A DNA stretch of 64,000 nucleotides from Heliocidaris erythrogramma (taxonomy: Eukaryota > Echinodermata > Echinoidea > Camarodonta > Echinometridae), in NCBI GenBank assembly GCA_025617745.1, contig CM046871.1, forward strand, positions 36,953,751-37,017,750. Reading direction: 5' to 3'. Shown here piece by piece: positions 20,269 to 34,261 of the stretch (position 1 is the stretch's first letter; the number at the start of each line of letters is the position of its first letter). Made by a program: the position numbers and the translations under genes. The notes under the pieces were generated by a model. The model was not told the origin of the DNA. It saw only the letters and a program-made list of their open reading frames with translations, and did not search any database.

Positions 20269-21586
20269 ATTATTAACGAAAGAAAACATTTAGTTTTCCA
20301 TTAGCTTGTTAAGCCCATCATCAAATTTCGGAGATAACGAAGTAATTTTTCTGATTTTATGAGTGTAAGGGGCTTCTGTTTAGAAGAATTGATAAACATT
20401 TTCAGAGCACACTTGTACTTTTTGTTGGAGACCCCCTATTATCAAATTGTTCTTTCCATTCTTTTTTTGTTGTAATATTACTCAAAGAGTTTCTTTGCTT
20501 CTGTCAACTGGATTCACATGTGGATTTTTTGTATCCACATGTGATTAATCAGTGACGGACAGATCTGCAGTGTCAGGTTTCAATAACTGAAACAATCTTT
20601 GTTCTCTGTTGTGTCCGTATAACAATGGAATAATGAATATTTGATAATTATCGTAATTATTCATAAGATATCCATTGCAAACGCTTTATATGACTCACAC
20701 ATACCTGTCAAACCATAAATAGTACACCTTCCCCCAAATGTACTTAGCATAGAAGTCAAAGGATAGTTCAATTAGGACATATTGTAAAGCTTCGCCATCT
20801 CATTCATTCTAAGCACAGTGGAAAATTTATGCTGTGTTTGATTAATTCTTAGACGATGTACGCTTGTATTGTTGTTATTATTATTCTTGATGGATTGTTC
20901 AGGTCTCCCCAACAAATAATTGGTTTGGAATAAAGGTGGATTTTTTCATTATCTATTGCAAACAAATTCACTTATGAGAGGCGTAATAGAAAAAACCCAT
21001 TATAATACCGTTGGATTAAAGATAGATCTACTTAAATTTCAAGGGCGTCGATCCGGGGAGGGGAGTGGGGGAGAGGAGTGGGGCAGGGGGCAGTTGCCCC
21101 CCCCCCCCGAAAATATTGGGGGATATAATTGTCCCCCCCCCCGCACCCGAATAAATCCGGAAGTGTAAGACAAAATAAGGAAAATTATGCAAAACTCGGG
21201 AACCTTCCGAACAATGAAATACTAAAGGTATTTCACCATCAGACTTCAAGTTCGTCAATTTCACCATCAGACTTCAAGTTCGTCAATTTCGACATCAGAC
21301 TTCAAGTTCGTCAATTTCGCCGCGCGCAAATGCTCTAACTTTCCCTGCTTCATATAACCGTGGAGAAGCTGGTAATTACGAGGCTTTAAAAAAACATGTG
21401 CAAAATGAACATCGTTACGTTAGGCTGCCCCCCCCCCCCACCCCTCCATCCCAAAAACGGAACATCCAAACCATTACCGTTTTCACGATAAGATAAAGTG
21501 AGCTCCCAATGGAGACGTTGTTCACACATCAGTCGAATGTGGGGATGCATTTAAATGTAACTCCTGTTTTTATTCATAATTTACAG
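19724..21586 (+). other. Intron 8: microsatellites and short tandem duplications
   Basis: An about 90-bp block with GAAATTCTTGTTTTC, TTTTTCATCCC, CT repeats and CACCCACACA occurs twice (about 19955-20040 and 20140-20222). The second copy leads into (AT)n at 20224-20262. G- and C-rich tracts with GGGGGCAGTTGCCCCCC are at about 21055-21140, and another C run is at about 21428-21438. No gene seen. Confidence 0.65.
21234..21317. repeat. Three 28-bp direct tandem repeats
   Basis: A 28-bp unit beginning CACCATCAGACTTCAAGTTC is repeated three times without spacers (21234, 21262, 21290); the third differs at the first few bases. Confidence 0.95.
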
Positions 21587-21712
21587 ACAATGCGACTGAG
21601 GGTGAATCTAGCGCCAAACCTTACCGACCGCTGTCATTCTCTACGGCTGGTGAAACCGAAACCTCACGTCTATCTGTTAGCTTCCATTCGCCATTCCTAC
21701 AGACCAAACCAG
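21587..21712 (+). CDS. Exon 9: stalk / start of GAIN-like region
   Basis: The acceptor ATAATTTACAG ends at 21586 and the donor CCAG|GTTATA starts at 21713. The exon is 126 nt, phase 1 to 1. It reads DNATEGESSAKPYRPLSFST, followed by a segment with alternating hydrophobic residues (LSVSFHSPFLQTKP). No domain is recognised by itself. It sits just before the exon with GAIN-type beta strands and is probably the beginning of that domain. The donor is weaker than the others. Confidence 0.62.
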
Positions 21713-22118
21713 GTTATAATTTTATTCATTTACTTTCTAAATATTATTTTAGTTTTTACACCCGCCGCCTCTCTCTCTCTATCTTTCCATCTATCTCTCC
21801 CTCTCTAACTGTCTCTTTCTCAGTTTTCTCTGCAGCATCCATCTCTCTGACAAGGTCATGCGCAGTGCCCATTACTCTAGCTTTCTCTTGCTTTTCCTAT
21901 TCATTTCCTTGTAAGTTACTAGTACCTCATTTTTTTCTACTAGACAGGATTCGTGGAATTCCGTTGCTATTAATGTTTTGCCCCCTCCCCCTCTCACCCA
22001 TGCCCCTTTCTGACAATTCTGCTCAGCTTGTACGTGTGCAATCAATAATATTGGATAGTCTGACTTTTCGCCAGAAAATTTAATGTCTTTCCTTTGTTTT
22101 TTTCCTACTCGTTTTCAG
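21713..22118 (+). other. Intron 9: CT-rich, no other feature
   Basis: CT-rich simple sequence at about 21770-21840; otherwise unremarkable. Confidence 0.5.
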
Positions 22119-22348
22119 TGAAGGTTGCCATTGAGGCTTTCCAGGAGCCTAAAGCTGGTTGTGACACGAGCCCGTCGGCCCCATCGAACACCTCGTCGAC
22201 AGCAGCCCCGTCATCGGAGGACGACAAAGCGTCTGGGTCGGCGTTGTCACTGACCTCCGTGGTCAACGTAACCGTCTACTGCTACAACGGCGCTCCCCTT
22301 CAGCTCCGAGAAGGGGAATATGTTGATGTCGTGTTCCCCGCTAAAATT
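22119..22348 (+). CDS. Exon 10: GAIN-domain segment
   Basis: The acceptor CTCGTTTTCAG ends at 22118 and the donor ATT|GTATGT starts at 22349. Phase is 1 to 0. It begins VKVAIEAFQEPKAGCDTS, then has a Ser/Ala/Pro-rich loop (about 24 residues), then strand-like VVNVTVYCYNG and GEYVDVVFPAKI. Beta-strand wording of this kind directly before a Cys/Trp GPS block is typical of the GAIN domain of adhesion GPCRs and polycystin-like proteins. The following intron is about 21.7 kb and is filled by the first repeat array. Confidence 0.75.
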
Positions 22349-22528
22349 GTATGTAACCATATTATAACATGTATTCAGGGGATAATGCCTTAAGGACTAT
22401 ATTAGTGACGACAGGGGGGAAATCCCGGAAAGATATGGTAAAAAGACTTCATCGAAAGTATGGAAAATAGATATTACTTGACATTTTTAGTGAACTGGAA
22501 ATGTTTTATAGAGCATCTTAAAGACAAA

Positions 22529-24320
22529 CTAGACTTGAATTCGTCACGAAGACGAATTAGGTGGTCTGTCCTTAAATTGGCACGATCATGATTGTAATCA
22601 GGATGATCATATTAATGGGGAAATACTAAACAGAAGACAGGATGTCAAGAATGCCATGAATGGAGATGCTTCCTGAGGACAGGAATGTAGCAAAATGTGT
22701 ATCGGTCATTGTAAAATGATTATGGTGATGATAACGGTGATTATGATTATAATGACATAATGATGATGGCGATGATATAATAGTAGCGATGATGATCATG
22801 ATGGTGATGATAATAATGATGATGATACAGGATACTTGGGAGATTAACACCATAGCTCTAATACAGGACAGGAAATCACAATTTGCCATAGGGTTGTACA
22901 TAAACTACTGCACACTACTTTCTAATAGACATAATACGGAAAATAAGGCAGTTTATTACATGATTAGTGATTTTTTATGTTACAATAGTCGAAGAGGATG
23001 GTAAAATGACAGGCAAAAAGAAGCAAAAAAAAAAAAAAAATCGGCCCCGGGATCGAACCAGGTACCTTGACCATGGTAGTCATGTGCTTTACCGATAGAC
23101 CAAAATAATTCCCATAGAGATAACACGTAAACGAAAAACGGGATTCTCAAATCCCATTTTGTACTGAAAAATTGGGCATGATCCCGACATCTGATTAAAA
23201 ATTGGAGGGCTTACTAATAAAAGCTTATAGTCTCAGCTACAACATATTAAAATCTGGAAGGAAATAGACCAATAATAACTGAGATACTGCTCAGAGAACG
23301 ATGTCATGTAGATTCGTGATTCGAAAAAAAATCATCTTCCATAGACATAACACGCAAATAGGGAAAAATCTGACATGTCGTCTTTAATTGAAGATTTCAG
23401 TGTGATAACGTCATCAAAATGAAACATGATGGAAACTGATCTGGTAGAGAATTGTCTCAGCTATAACATATCAAAATTTGGAAGAAAATCGATCACCTAT
23501 TACTGAAATATTAGCAAATGAATACAAAAATGATGACGTCATTTTTTCAAAATCATTTTTTTGAGTTCATATGCAAATATGATGACGTTAGAACATGAGA
23601 TCGGCAAAAATTCTACATGATTTCAAATCTACAACTCACAGGCTTTCAGAATATGTAAAGAAATTGGGGGGTTTCCGTATATTCTGAGGAGCTATGGCGA
23701 ATTCTAGATGGGCATGTTTTTACCACTTTTTACATTAGAATGCCCATTGACGTGCGCACGAATTTGAAAGTTTGACGCGCGCGTACGACATTATGGAAGG
23801 TCGAGATTGACTGTAAATAGTTGGAAATTGTCAAGAATAGTGTCAGGAAGACAAAATATGCGAAAAAATGGCGTTTTTACGTTCTCTACGCGCTGTGTGC
23901 GCGCATAACGCGCGCACGGACGCGCACGGACAGAAAAAATTAAAATGCTTAAAATGTCCTGAACAATACTCTAATTTGATTAAAAAGAGATTTTGAGCAT
24001 TTTTAAATTTTGACGCGCGCGTACGTGCGCGTCATGATGTGCGCGCAAATTTTGATGACATTTTATGTTGTCCCTTGACCTGAAGTTAATGTATGTCAAA
24101 TATGGTTCATTTTTGATGACTCGTTATGAAGATATGATTGATAATGTGATATCACAAAATGGCGTCTGGATGACGTCACGATGACCTGATGACCTTGAAA
24201 TAGATACCCGAGCTTGATCTGATATGTCCTCATGACTGTAGAGATTTTGATAAAATTTGACTCAGCCGATATTGAGGAATCATGGCAACAAGAAAGTGGT
24301 GGAAAAATAAAAATAAATAA
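22529..24320 (-). repeat. Array unit 1 (type A, 1.79 kb)
   Basis: Starts CTAGACTTGAATTCGTCACG with the GACGAATT hairpin arm. It has a short GAT microsatellite (about 22720-22830), poly-A at 23025-23040, tRNA-like segment variant i at 23041-23102, CG-rich blocks at about 23880-23930 and 24012-24050, and an AT-rich end. Confidence 0.9.
23041..23102 (-). other. tRNA-like segment, variant i (representative; one per complete unit)
   Basis: On the reverse strand: A-box-like TGGTCTATCGGTAAAGCA, B-box-like GGTTCGATCCCGGGGCCGA, then an immediate run of T (the + strand poly-A), which would act as a pol III terminator. The D and anticodon stems do not pair properly, so this is a tRNA-derived segment and not a tRNA gene. 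Confidence 0.75.
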
Positions 24321-26841
24321 CTAGACATTGAATTCGTCACTGAAGACGAATTAGGTGATCTGTCTTGATCTTGATATTTTTGACGAAGACGAATGACAAA
24401 ATGATAATGTGAAAGGTGACGTTGATATCACGAGGACATTAATTATAATGAATCTAATCAAGATTTTTATGATTTCAGCCCTTTCCTAGCATTTTCAATT
24501 CGTAGGCTCTAGCTACTACATTATTAGTGAAATAGCGCCCCTTTGTTTCAATGGGACATAAAGTGTGTGAACATGAATTTTGGATGATTCGTGGATATCA
24601 TGACAATGATGATAATGATGTTGATGATAATCATCATCATCATCATGAATATCATCATGACAGTAATGATAATGATGTTGATGATAATCATGATAATGAT
24701 TATATCATGACAGTGATGATAATGATCTGGATGATAATCATCATCATCATGATGAATATCATCATGACAGTGATGATGACAATGATGTTGATGATCATTA
24801 TATCATCATGACAGTGATGATGATAATGTGGACGATAATCATTACCATCATCATCATGAATATTATGACAGTGATGGTGATACTGTGATGTTGATGATAA
24901 TCATGATAATCATGATGATGATGGTGATGATAATGTTGATAATCATGGTGATGATGATGATAATGATGATGATTGATGGTGATGATGATGCTGATGATAA
25001 TCATTATCATCATGAATATCATCATAGTGATGATGATAATGATGTTGATGATAATCATGATGATGATAATGATAATGGTGATGACCATGACTGAAATGAC
25101 ATTGACCATGCCAAATATGAAAGAAAGATGACATTTCGTGAAGAAGATACGATCAAGATGCGGGAACTTGACCTTATTAGGAGTGATGACTGACAAAAAT
25201 TTGAAGATAATTGACTAAGCCAATTTTGAGAAATTGTGATATCAAATAGGACGATTTGATATTGCAGGATACTTGGGAGATAAACCCCATAGCTCTAATA
25301 CACGACAGGGAATCAAAATTTCCATAGGGTTGTACACAAACTACTGCACATTACGTTCTAATAGACATAACATGGAAAATAACGCAGTTTATTACATGAT
25401 TTGTGATTGTTTATGTTATAATAGTCGAAGAGGATGGTAAAATAACAAGCAAAAACAAGCAAAAAAAGAAAAAAAAAATCGGCCCCGGGGATCGAACCAG
25501 GTACCTTGACCATGGTAGTCATGTGCTTTACCGATAGACCAGAATATTTCCCATAGAGATAGCACGTACACGAAAAACGGGATTCTAAAATCCCATTTTG
25601 TACTTAAAAATTGGGCATGATGCCGACATCTGATCAAAAATTGGAGACCACACTTGTAAAAGCTTATAGTCTCAGCTACAACATATTAAAATCTGGAAGA
25701 AAATAGAGCAAAAATAACTGAGATACTGCTCAGAGAACGATGTCATGTAGATTCATGATTCGAAAAAAAATCATCTTCCATAGACATAACACGCAAACAG
25801 GGAAAATTCTGACATGGCATCTTGCATTGAAAATTTCAGTATGATGACGTCATCAAAATGAAAAATGGTGGTGACTGATCTGGTAGAGAATTGTCTCAGC
25901 TATAACATATCAAAATTTGGAAGAAAATCGATCACCTATTACTGAAATATTAGCAAATGAATACAAAAATGATGACGTCATTTTTTCAAAATCATTTTTT
26001 TGAGTTCATATGCAAATATGATGACGTTAGAACATGAGATCGGCAAAAATTCTACATGAATTCAAATCTACAACTCCCAGGCTTTCAGAATATGTAAGGG
26101 AATTGGGGAGTTTCCGTGCATTCTGAGGAGCTATGGCGAATTCTAGATAGGCATGTTTTTACCACTTTTTAGATTAGAATTCCCATTGACGTGCGCACGA
26201 ATTTGAAAGTTTGATGCGCGCGTACGACATTATGGAAGGTCGAGAATGACTATAAATAGTTGGAAATTGTCAAGAATAGTATCAGGAAGATGAAACATGC
26301 GAAAAAATGGCGTTTTTACGTTCTCTACGCGCTGTGCGCGCGCATAACGCGCGCGCGGACGCGCACGGACGGAAAATTTTGAAATGCTTAAAATGTCCTG
26401 AACCATTCTCTAATTTGATTAAAAAGTGATTTTGAGCATTTTTAAATTTTGACGCGCGCGTACGTGCGCGTCATGATGTGTGCGCGGATTTTGAACACAT
26501 TTTATGTTGACCCTTGACGTGAAGTTAATGTATGTCAAATATGGCTCAATTTTGATGATTCGTTATGAAGATATGATTGATAATGTGATTTTACAAAATG
26601 GCGTCTAGATGACGTCATGATGACCTGATGACCATGAAAAAGATACCCGAGCTTGACCTTATATGACCTGATGACTTACTGAAATGTCATGAAATTTGAC
26701 TGAAAAGTTTTTGATATTTCGTGGAAACAAGAAAGGGGGGGAAAAATAAAAATAAATAAATAATAATAAAGAAAATTCTGACGAAATCAAGAGGTGATCT
26801 GTCAAATGACAGATCACCTAATAAATAAATAAATAAATAAA
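24321..26841 (-). repeat. Array unit 2 (type B, 2.52 kb) with a mini-palindrome at its end
   Basis: Starts CTAGACATTGAATTCGTCAC. Type B differs by an extra leader (about 24360-24590) and a long ATG/GAT/CAT microsatellite (about 24595-25090). The tRNA-like segment variant i is at 25479-25541. The body is as in type A. Ends with a mini-palindrome at 26769-26823. The type-B-specific part is nearly identical to units 14-17 in the other intron. Confidence 0.9.
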
Positions 26842-28837
26842 CTAGAAATTTAATTCGTCACTGAAGACGAATTAGGTGATCTGTCCTCATGATAATATAA
26901 TGATGTGATGATGATAATCATGATGGTGATTGATGGTGATGATAATCATGATAATATAATGATGATGATGTGATGATAATCATGATGATGATGATGATGG
27001 TGGTGATGATAATCATGATAATATGATAATGTGATGATGATAATAATGATGATGATAATCATGATGATGATGTGATGATGATGGTGATAATGATGATGGT
27101 GATGATGATAATCATGATAATATAATGATGATGATGTGATGATGATAATCATGATGATGATGATGATGGTGGTGGTGATAATCATGATAATATAATGATA
27201 TGATGATAATGATGATAATCATGATGATGGTGATAATGATGATGATAATGATGATGATTATGATGATGGTGATGATAATCATGATAATATAATGATGATG
27301 ATGTGATGATGATAATCATGATGATGATGATGATGGTGGTGATGATAATCATGATAATATAATGATGATGATGTGATGATGATAACAGTAATGATTATGA
27401 TGATGGTATAATGAACAAACTACTGCACACTACTTCCTAATAGATATAACACGGAAAATGAGGCAGTTTATTGCATGATTTGTGATTGTTTATGTTATAA
27501 TAGTCGAAGAGGATGGTAAAATGACAAGCAAAAAGAAGCAAAAAAAAAAAAAAAATTATGGACCCCCGGGGATCGAACCTGGGTCACCGGCGTGGGAGTC
27601 AAGTGCTTTGACCAATATACCAAAATATTTCCCATAGAGATAACACGTAAACGAAAAACGGGATTCTCAAATCAAATTTGGTAGTTAAAAATTGGGCATG
27701 ATGCCGACATCTGATCAAAATTTGGAGACCACACTTGTAAAAGCTTATAGTCTCAGCTACAACATATTAAAATCTGGAAGGAAATAGACCAAAAATAACT
27801 GAGATATTGCTCAGAGAACGATGTCATGTAGATTCATGGTTCGAAAAAAAATCATCTTCCATAGACATAACACGCAAATAGGGGAAATTCTGACATGTCG
27901 TTTTTAATTGAAAATTTCACTGTGATGACGTCATCAAAATGAAAAACTGTGCCCATTGATCTTGTAGAGAATTGTCTCAGCTATAACATATCAAAATTTG
28001 GAAGAAAATCGATCACCTATTACTGAAATATTATCAAAAGAATACAAAAATGATGACATAATTTTTTCAAAATCACTTTTTTGAGTTCATATGCAAATAT
28101 GATGACGTTAGAACATGAGATCGGCAAAAATTCTACATGAATTCATATCTACAACTCACAGGCTTTCAGAATATGTAAAGAAATTGGGGGGTTTCCGCCC
28201 TTTCTGAGGAGCTATGGCGAATTCTAGATGGGCATGTTTTTACCACTTTTTGCATTAGAATGCCCTTTGACGTGCGCACAAATTTGAAAGTTTGATGCGC
28301 GCGTACGACATTATGGAAGGTCGAGAATGACTGTAAATAGTTGGAAATTGTCAAGAATAGTATCAGGAAGATGAAACATGCGAAAAAATGGCGTTTTTAC
28401 GTTCTCTACGCGCTGTGCGCGCGCATAACGCGCGCGCGGACGCGCACGGACAGGAAATTTTAAAATGCGTAAAATGTCCTGAACCATACCCTAATTTGAT
28501 TAAAAAGTGATTTTGAGCATTTTAAAATTTCGACGCGCGCGTACGTGCGCGTCATGATGCGTGCACGGATTTTGATGACATTTTATGTTGACCCGTGACC
28601 TGAAGTTCATGTGTCTCAAATATGGTTTATTTTTGATGACTCGTTATGAAGATATGATTGATAATGTGATTTTACAAAATGGCGTCTAGATGACGTCATG
28701 ATGACCTGATGACCATGAAAAAGATACCCGAGCTTGACCTTATATGACCTGATGACTTACTGAAATGTCATGAAATTTGACTGAAAAGTTTTTGAGATTT
28801 TGTGGAAACAAGAAAGGGGGGGAAAAATAAAAATAAA
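26842..28837 (-). repeat. Array unit 3 (expanded microsatellite, 2.0 kb)
   Basis: Starts CTAGAAATTTAATTCGTCAC and goes almost directly into a long GATGAT/GATAAT microsatellite (about 26886-27410). The tRNA-like segment at about 27556-27622 is variant ii (GATCGAACCTGGGTCACCGG). Confidence 0.88.
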
Positions 28838-30633
28838 CTAGACTTGAATTCGTCACGAAGACGAATTAGGTGGTCTGTCCTTAAATTGGCACGATCATGA
28901 TTGTAATCAGGATGATCATATTAATGGGGAAATACTAAACAGAAGACAGGATGTCAAGAATGCCATGAATGGAGATGCTTCCTGAGGACAGGAATGTAGC
29001 AAAATGTGTATCGGTCATTGTAAAATGATTATGGTGATGATAACGGTGATTATGATGATTATAATGACATAATGATGATGGCGATGATATAATAGTAGCG
29101 ATGATGATCATGATGGTGATGATAATAATGATGATGATACAGGATACTTGGGAGATTAACACCATAGCTCTAATACAGGACAGGAAATCACAATTTGCCA
29201 TAGGGTTGTACATAAACTACTGCACACTACTTTCTAATAGACATAATACGGAAAATAAGGCAGTTTATTACATGATTAGTGATTTTTTATGTTACAATAG
29301 TCGAAGAGGATGGTAAAATGACAGGCAAAAAGAAGCAAAAAAAAAAAAAAAAAAAAAATCGGCCCCGGGATCGAACCAGGTACCTTGTCCATGGTAGTCA
29401 TGTGCTTTACCGATAGACCAAAATAATTCCCATAGAGATAACACGTAAACGAAAAACGGGATTCTCAAATCCCATTTTGTACTGAAAAATTGGGCATGAT
29501 CCCGACATCTGATTAAAAATTGGAGGGCTTACTGATAAAAGCTTATAGTCTCAGCTACAACATATTAAAATCTGGAAGGAGATAGACCAATAATAACTGA
29601 GATACTGCTCAGAGAACGATGTCATGTAGATTCGTGATTCGAAAAAAAATCATCTTCCATAGACATAACACGCAAATAGGGAAAAATCTGACATGTCGTC
29701 TTTAATTGAAGATTTCAGTGTGATAACGTCATCAAAATGAAAATGATGGCAACTGATCTTGTAGAGAATTGTCTCAGCTATAACATATCAAAATTTGGAA
29801 GAAAATCGATAACCTATTACTGAAATATTATCAAAAGAATACAAAAATGATGACATAATTTTTTCAAAATCACTTTTTTGAGTTCATATGCAAATATGAT
29901 GGCGTTAGAACATGAGATCGGCAAAAATTCTACATGAATTCATATCTACAACTCACAGGCTTTCAGAATATGTAAAGAAATTGGGGGGTTTCCGCCCTTT
30001 CTGAGGAGCTATGGCGAATTCTAGATGGGCATGTTTTTACCACTTTTTGCATTAGAATGCCCTTTGACGTGCGCACAAATTTGAAAGTTTGATGCGCGCG
30101 TACGACATTATGGAAGGTCGAGAATGACTGTAAATAGTTGGAAATTGTCAAGAATAGTATCAGGAAGATGAAACATGCGAAAAAATGGCGTTTTTACGTT
30201 CTCTACGCGCTGTGCGCGCGCATAACGCGCGCGCGGACGCGCACGGACAGGAAATTTTAAAATGCGTAAAATGTCCTGAACCATACCCTAATTTGATTAA
30301 AAAGTGATTTTGAGCATTTTAAAATTTCGACGCGCGCGTACGTGCGCGTCATGATGCGTGCACGGATTTTGATGACATTTTATGTTGACCCGTGACCTGA
30401 AGTTCATGTGTCTCAAATATGGTTTATTTTTGATGACTCGTTATGAAGATATGATTGATAATGTGATTTTACAAAATGGCGTCTAGATGACGTCATGATG
30501 ACCTGATGACCATGAAAAAGATACCCGAGCTTGACCTTATATGACCTGATGACTTACTGAAATGTCATGAAATTTGACTGAAAAGTTTTTGAGATTTTGT
30601 GGAAACAAGAAAGGGGGGAAAAATAAAAATAAA
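28838..30633 (-). repeat. Array unit 4 (type A, 1.80 kb)
   Basis: Nearly identical to unit 5. tRNA-like variant i at 29359-29420, preceded by about 20 A. Confidence 0.9.
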
Positions 30634-32448
30634 CTAGACTTGAATTCGTCACGAAGACGAATTAGGTGGTCTGTCCTTAAATTGGCACGATCATGATTGT
30701 AATCAGGATGATCATATTAATGGGGAAATACTAAACAGAAGACAGGATGTCAAGAATGCCATGAATGGAGATGCTTCCTGAGGACAGGAATGTAGCAAAA
30801 TGTGTATCGGTCATTGTAAAATGATTATGGTGATGATAACGGTGATTATGATGATTATAATGACGTAATGATGATGGCGATGATATAATAGTAGCGATGA
30901 TGATCATGATGGTGATGATAATAATGATGATGATACAGGATACTTGGGAGATTAACACCATAGCTCTAATACAGGACAGGAAATCACAATTTGCCATAGG
31001 GTTGTACATAAACTACTGCACACTACTTTCTAATAGACATAATACGGAAAATAAGGCAGTTTATTACATGATTAGTGATTTTTTATGTTACAATAGTCGA
31101 AGAGGATGGTAAAATGACAGGCAAAAAGAAGCAAAAAAAAAAAAAAAAAAAAAAATCGGCCCCGGGATCGAACCAGGTACCTTGTCCATGGTAGTCATGT
31201 GCTTTACCGATAGACCAAAATAATTCCCATAGAGATAACACGTAAACGAAAAACGGGATTCTCAAATCCCATTTTGTACTGAAAAATTGGGCATGATCCC
31301 GACATCTGATTAAAAATTGGAGGGCTTACTGATAAAAGCTTATAGTCTCAGCTACAACATATTAAAATCTGGAAGGAGATAGACCAATAATAACTGAGAT
31401 ACTGCTCAGAGAACGATGTCATGTAGATTCGTGATTCGAAAAAAAATCATCTTCCATAGACATAACACGCAAATAGGGAAAAATCTGACATGTCGTCTTT
31501 AATTGAAGATTTCAGTGTGATAACGTCATCAAAATGAAAATGATGGCAACTGATCTTGTAGAGAATTGTCTCAGCTATAACATATCAAAATTTGGAAGAA
31601 AATCGATCACCTATTACTGAAATATTATCAAAAGAATACAAAAATGATGACATAATTTTTTCAAAATCACTTTTTTGAGTTCATATGCAAATATGATGGC
31701 GTTAGAACATGAGATCGGCAAAAATTCTACATGAATTCATATCTACAACTCACAGGCTTTCAGAATATGTAAAGAAATTGGGGGGTTTCCGCCCCTTCTG
31801 AGGAGCTATGGCGAATTCTAGATGGGCATGTTTTTACCACTTTTTACATTAGAGTGCCCATTGACGTGCGCAAGAATTTGAAAGTTTGATGCGCGCGTAC
31901 GACATTATGGAAGGTCGAAAATGACTGTAAATAGTTGGAAATTGTCAAGAATAGTATCAGGAAGATGAAACATGCGAAAAATGGCGTTTTTACGTTCTCT
32001 GCGCGCTGTGCGCGTGCATAACGCGCGCGCGGACGCGCACGGACAGGAAATTTTAAAATGCGTAAAATGTCCTGAACCATACCCTAATTTGATTAAAAAG
32101 TGATTTTGAGCATTTTTAAATTTTGACGCGCGCGTTCGTGCGCGTCATGATGCGTGTACGGATTTTGATGACATTTTATGTTGACCCGTGACCTGAAGTT
32201 AATGTATGTCAAATATGGTTCATTTTTGATGACTCGTTATGAAGATATGATTGATAATGAGATTTCACAAAAAGGCGCCTTGATGACGTCACGATGACCT
32301 GATGACCTTGAAAAAGATAGGGGAACTTGATCTGATATGGCCTGATAATTGACAAAAATTTGAAGAAAATTGATCGAGTTGATTTTGAGATATTGTGTTC
32401 ACAAGAAAGTGGTGGAAAAATAAAAATAAATAATAAAGAAATAAATAA
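30634..32448 (-). repeat. Array unit 5 (type A, 1.82 kb)
   Basis: Nearly identical to unit 4 through most of its length, pointing to recent duplication. tRNA-like variant i at 31156-31217. Confidence 0.9.
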
Positions 32449-34261
32449 CTAGAATTTAATTCGTCATGAGGACGAATTAGGTGGTCTGTCTTTCAATTTG
32501 TACGATCATCATTGTAATCAGGATGATCATAATAATGGGGAAATACTAAACTGAAGATAGGATGTCAAGAATGCCATGAATGGAGATGGTTCTTGAGGAC
32601 GGGAATGTAGCAAAATGTGTAACGGTCATTGTAAAATGATTATGGTGATGATGATAATGGTGATTATGATGATTATAATGATATAATGATGATGGCGATG
32701 ATATAATAATAGCGATGATGATCATGACGGTGATGATAATAATGATGATGATACAGGATACTTGGGAGATTAACCCCACAGCTCTAATACAGGACAGGAA
32801 ATCACAATTTCCATAGGGTTGTACACAAACTACTGCACACTACTTTCTAATAGACATAATATGGAAAATAAGGCAGTTTATTACATGATTTGTGATTTTT
32901 TATGTTACAATAGTCGAAGAGGATGGTAAAATGACAGGCAAAAAGAAGCAAAAAAAAAAAAAAAAAAAATCGGCCCCGGGGATCGAACCAGGTACCTTGA
33001 CCATGGTAGTCATGTGCTTTACCGATAGACCAGAATATTTCCCATAGAGATAACACGTAAACGTAAACGGGATTCTCAAATCACATTTTGTACTGAAAAA
33101 TTGGGCATGATCCCGACATCTGATCAAAAATTGGAGACCACACTTGTAAAAGCTTATAGTCTCAGCTACAACATATTAAAATCTGGAAGAAAATAGACCA
33201 AAAATAACTGAGATACAGCTCAGAGAACGATGTCATGTAGATTCATGATTCGAAAAAAAATCATCTTCCATAGACATAACACGCAAATAGGGAAAATTCT
33301 GACATGGCATCTTGCATTGAAAATTTCAGTGTGATGACGTCATCAAAATGAAAAATGGTAGTGACTGATCTTGTAGAGAATTGTCTCAGCTATAACATAT
33401 CAACATTTGGAAGAAAATCGATCACCTATTACTGAAATATTATCAAATGAATACAAAAAAGATGACGTAATTTTGTCAAAATCATTTTTTTGAGTTCATA
33501 TGCAAATATGATGATGTTAGAAAATGCGATCGGCAAAAATTCTGCATGAATTCCAATCTACAACTCACAGGCTTTCATAATATGTACAGAAATTTGGGGG
33601 TTTCCTCGCGTTCTGACGAGCTATGGCGGATTCTAGATAGGCATGTTTTTACCACTTTTTACATTAGAATGCCCATTGACGTGCGCACGAATTTCAAAGT
33701 TTGACGCGCGCGTACGACATTATGGAAGGTCGAGATTGACTGTAAATAGTTGGAAATTGTCAAGAATAGTGTCAGGAAGACAAAATATGCGAACAACGGC
33801 GTTTTTACGTTCTCTACGCGCTGTGTGCGCGCATAACGCGCGCACGGACGCGCACGGACAGAAAAATTCAAAATGCTTAAAATGTCCTGGACAATACTCT
33901 AATTTGATGAAAAACTGATTTTAAGCATTTCTAAATTTTGACGCGCGCGTACGTGCGCGTCATGATGCGCGCGCGGATTTTGATGACATTTTATGTTGAC
34001 CCTTGACCTGAAGTTCATGTCTGTCAATTATGGTTCATTTTGGATGACTCGTTATGAAGATATGATTGATAATGTGATTTCACAAAATGGCGCCTGGATG
34101 ACGTCACGATGACCTGATGACCTTGATAATGATAGGGGCACTTGATCTGCTATGGCCTGATAATTGACGAAAATCTGAAGAAAATTGATCGAGTTGATTT
34201 TGAGAATTCACGGTCACAAGAAATAAGTTGAAAATAAAGAATAAATAATAATAAATAATAA
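32449..34261 (-). repeat. Array unit 6 (type A, 1.81 kb)
   Basis: Starts CTAGAATTTAATTCGTCATG (ATGAGG hairpin loop). tRNA-like variant i at 32970-33031. The end differs from units 4-5 (AATAAGTTGAAAATAAAG). Confidence 0.9.

Noticed and set aside
21234-21317. CRISPR-like array
   Set aside because: Three 28-bp repeats are contiguous with no spacers, in a eukaryotic intron.
22789-23004. Recurring 71-codon + frame (also 29101, 30897, 38435)
   Set aside because: Starts inside microsatellite, ends in the tRNA-like flank, and is broken in other units; a by-product of the repeat.
23041-23102. Functional tRNA gene
   Set aside because: A- and B-box wording is present, but the D and anticodon stems are mismatched and copies differ at stem positions without compensation.
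24551-25196. Open frames rich in His, Asp, Met and Ile on both strands (repeated in every type-B unit)
   Set aside because: They are translations of GAT/ATG/CAT microsatellite in several frames at once, with no conserved start context or splice context.
28166-28354. Recurring about 62-codon reverse frame in the unit body (also 29963, 35382)
   Set aside because: It is present only where the repeat is present, changes length between units through simple indels, and shows no protein-like constraint.
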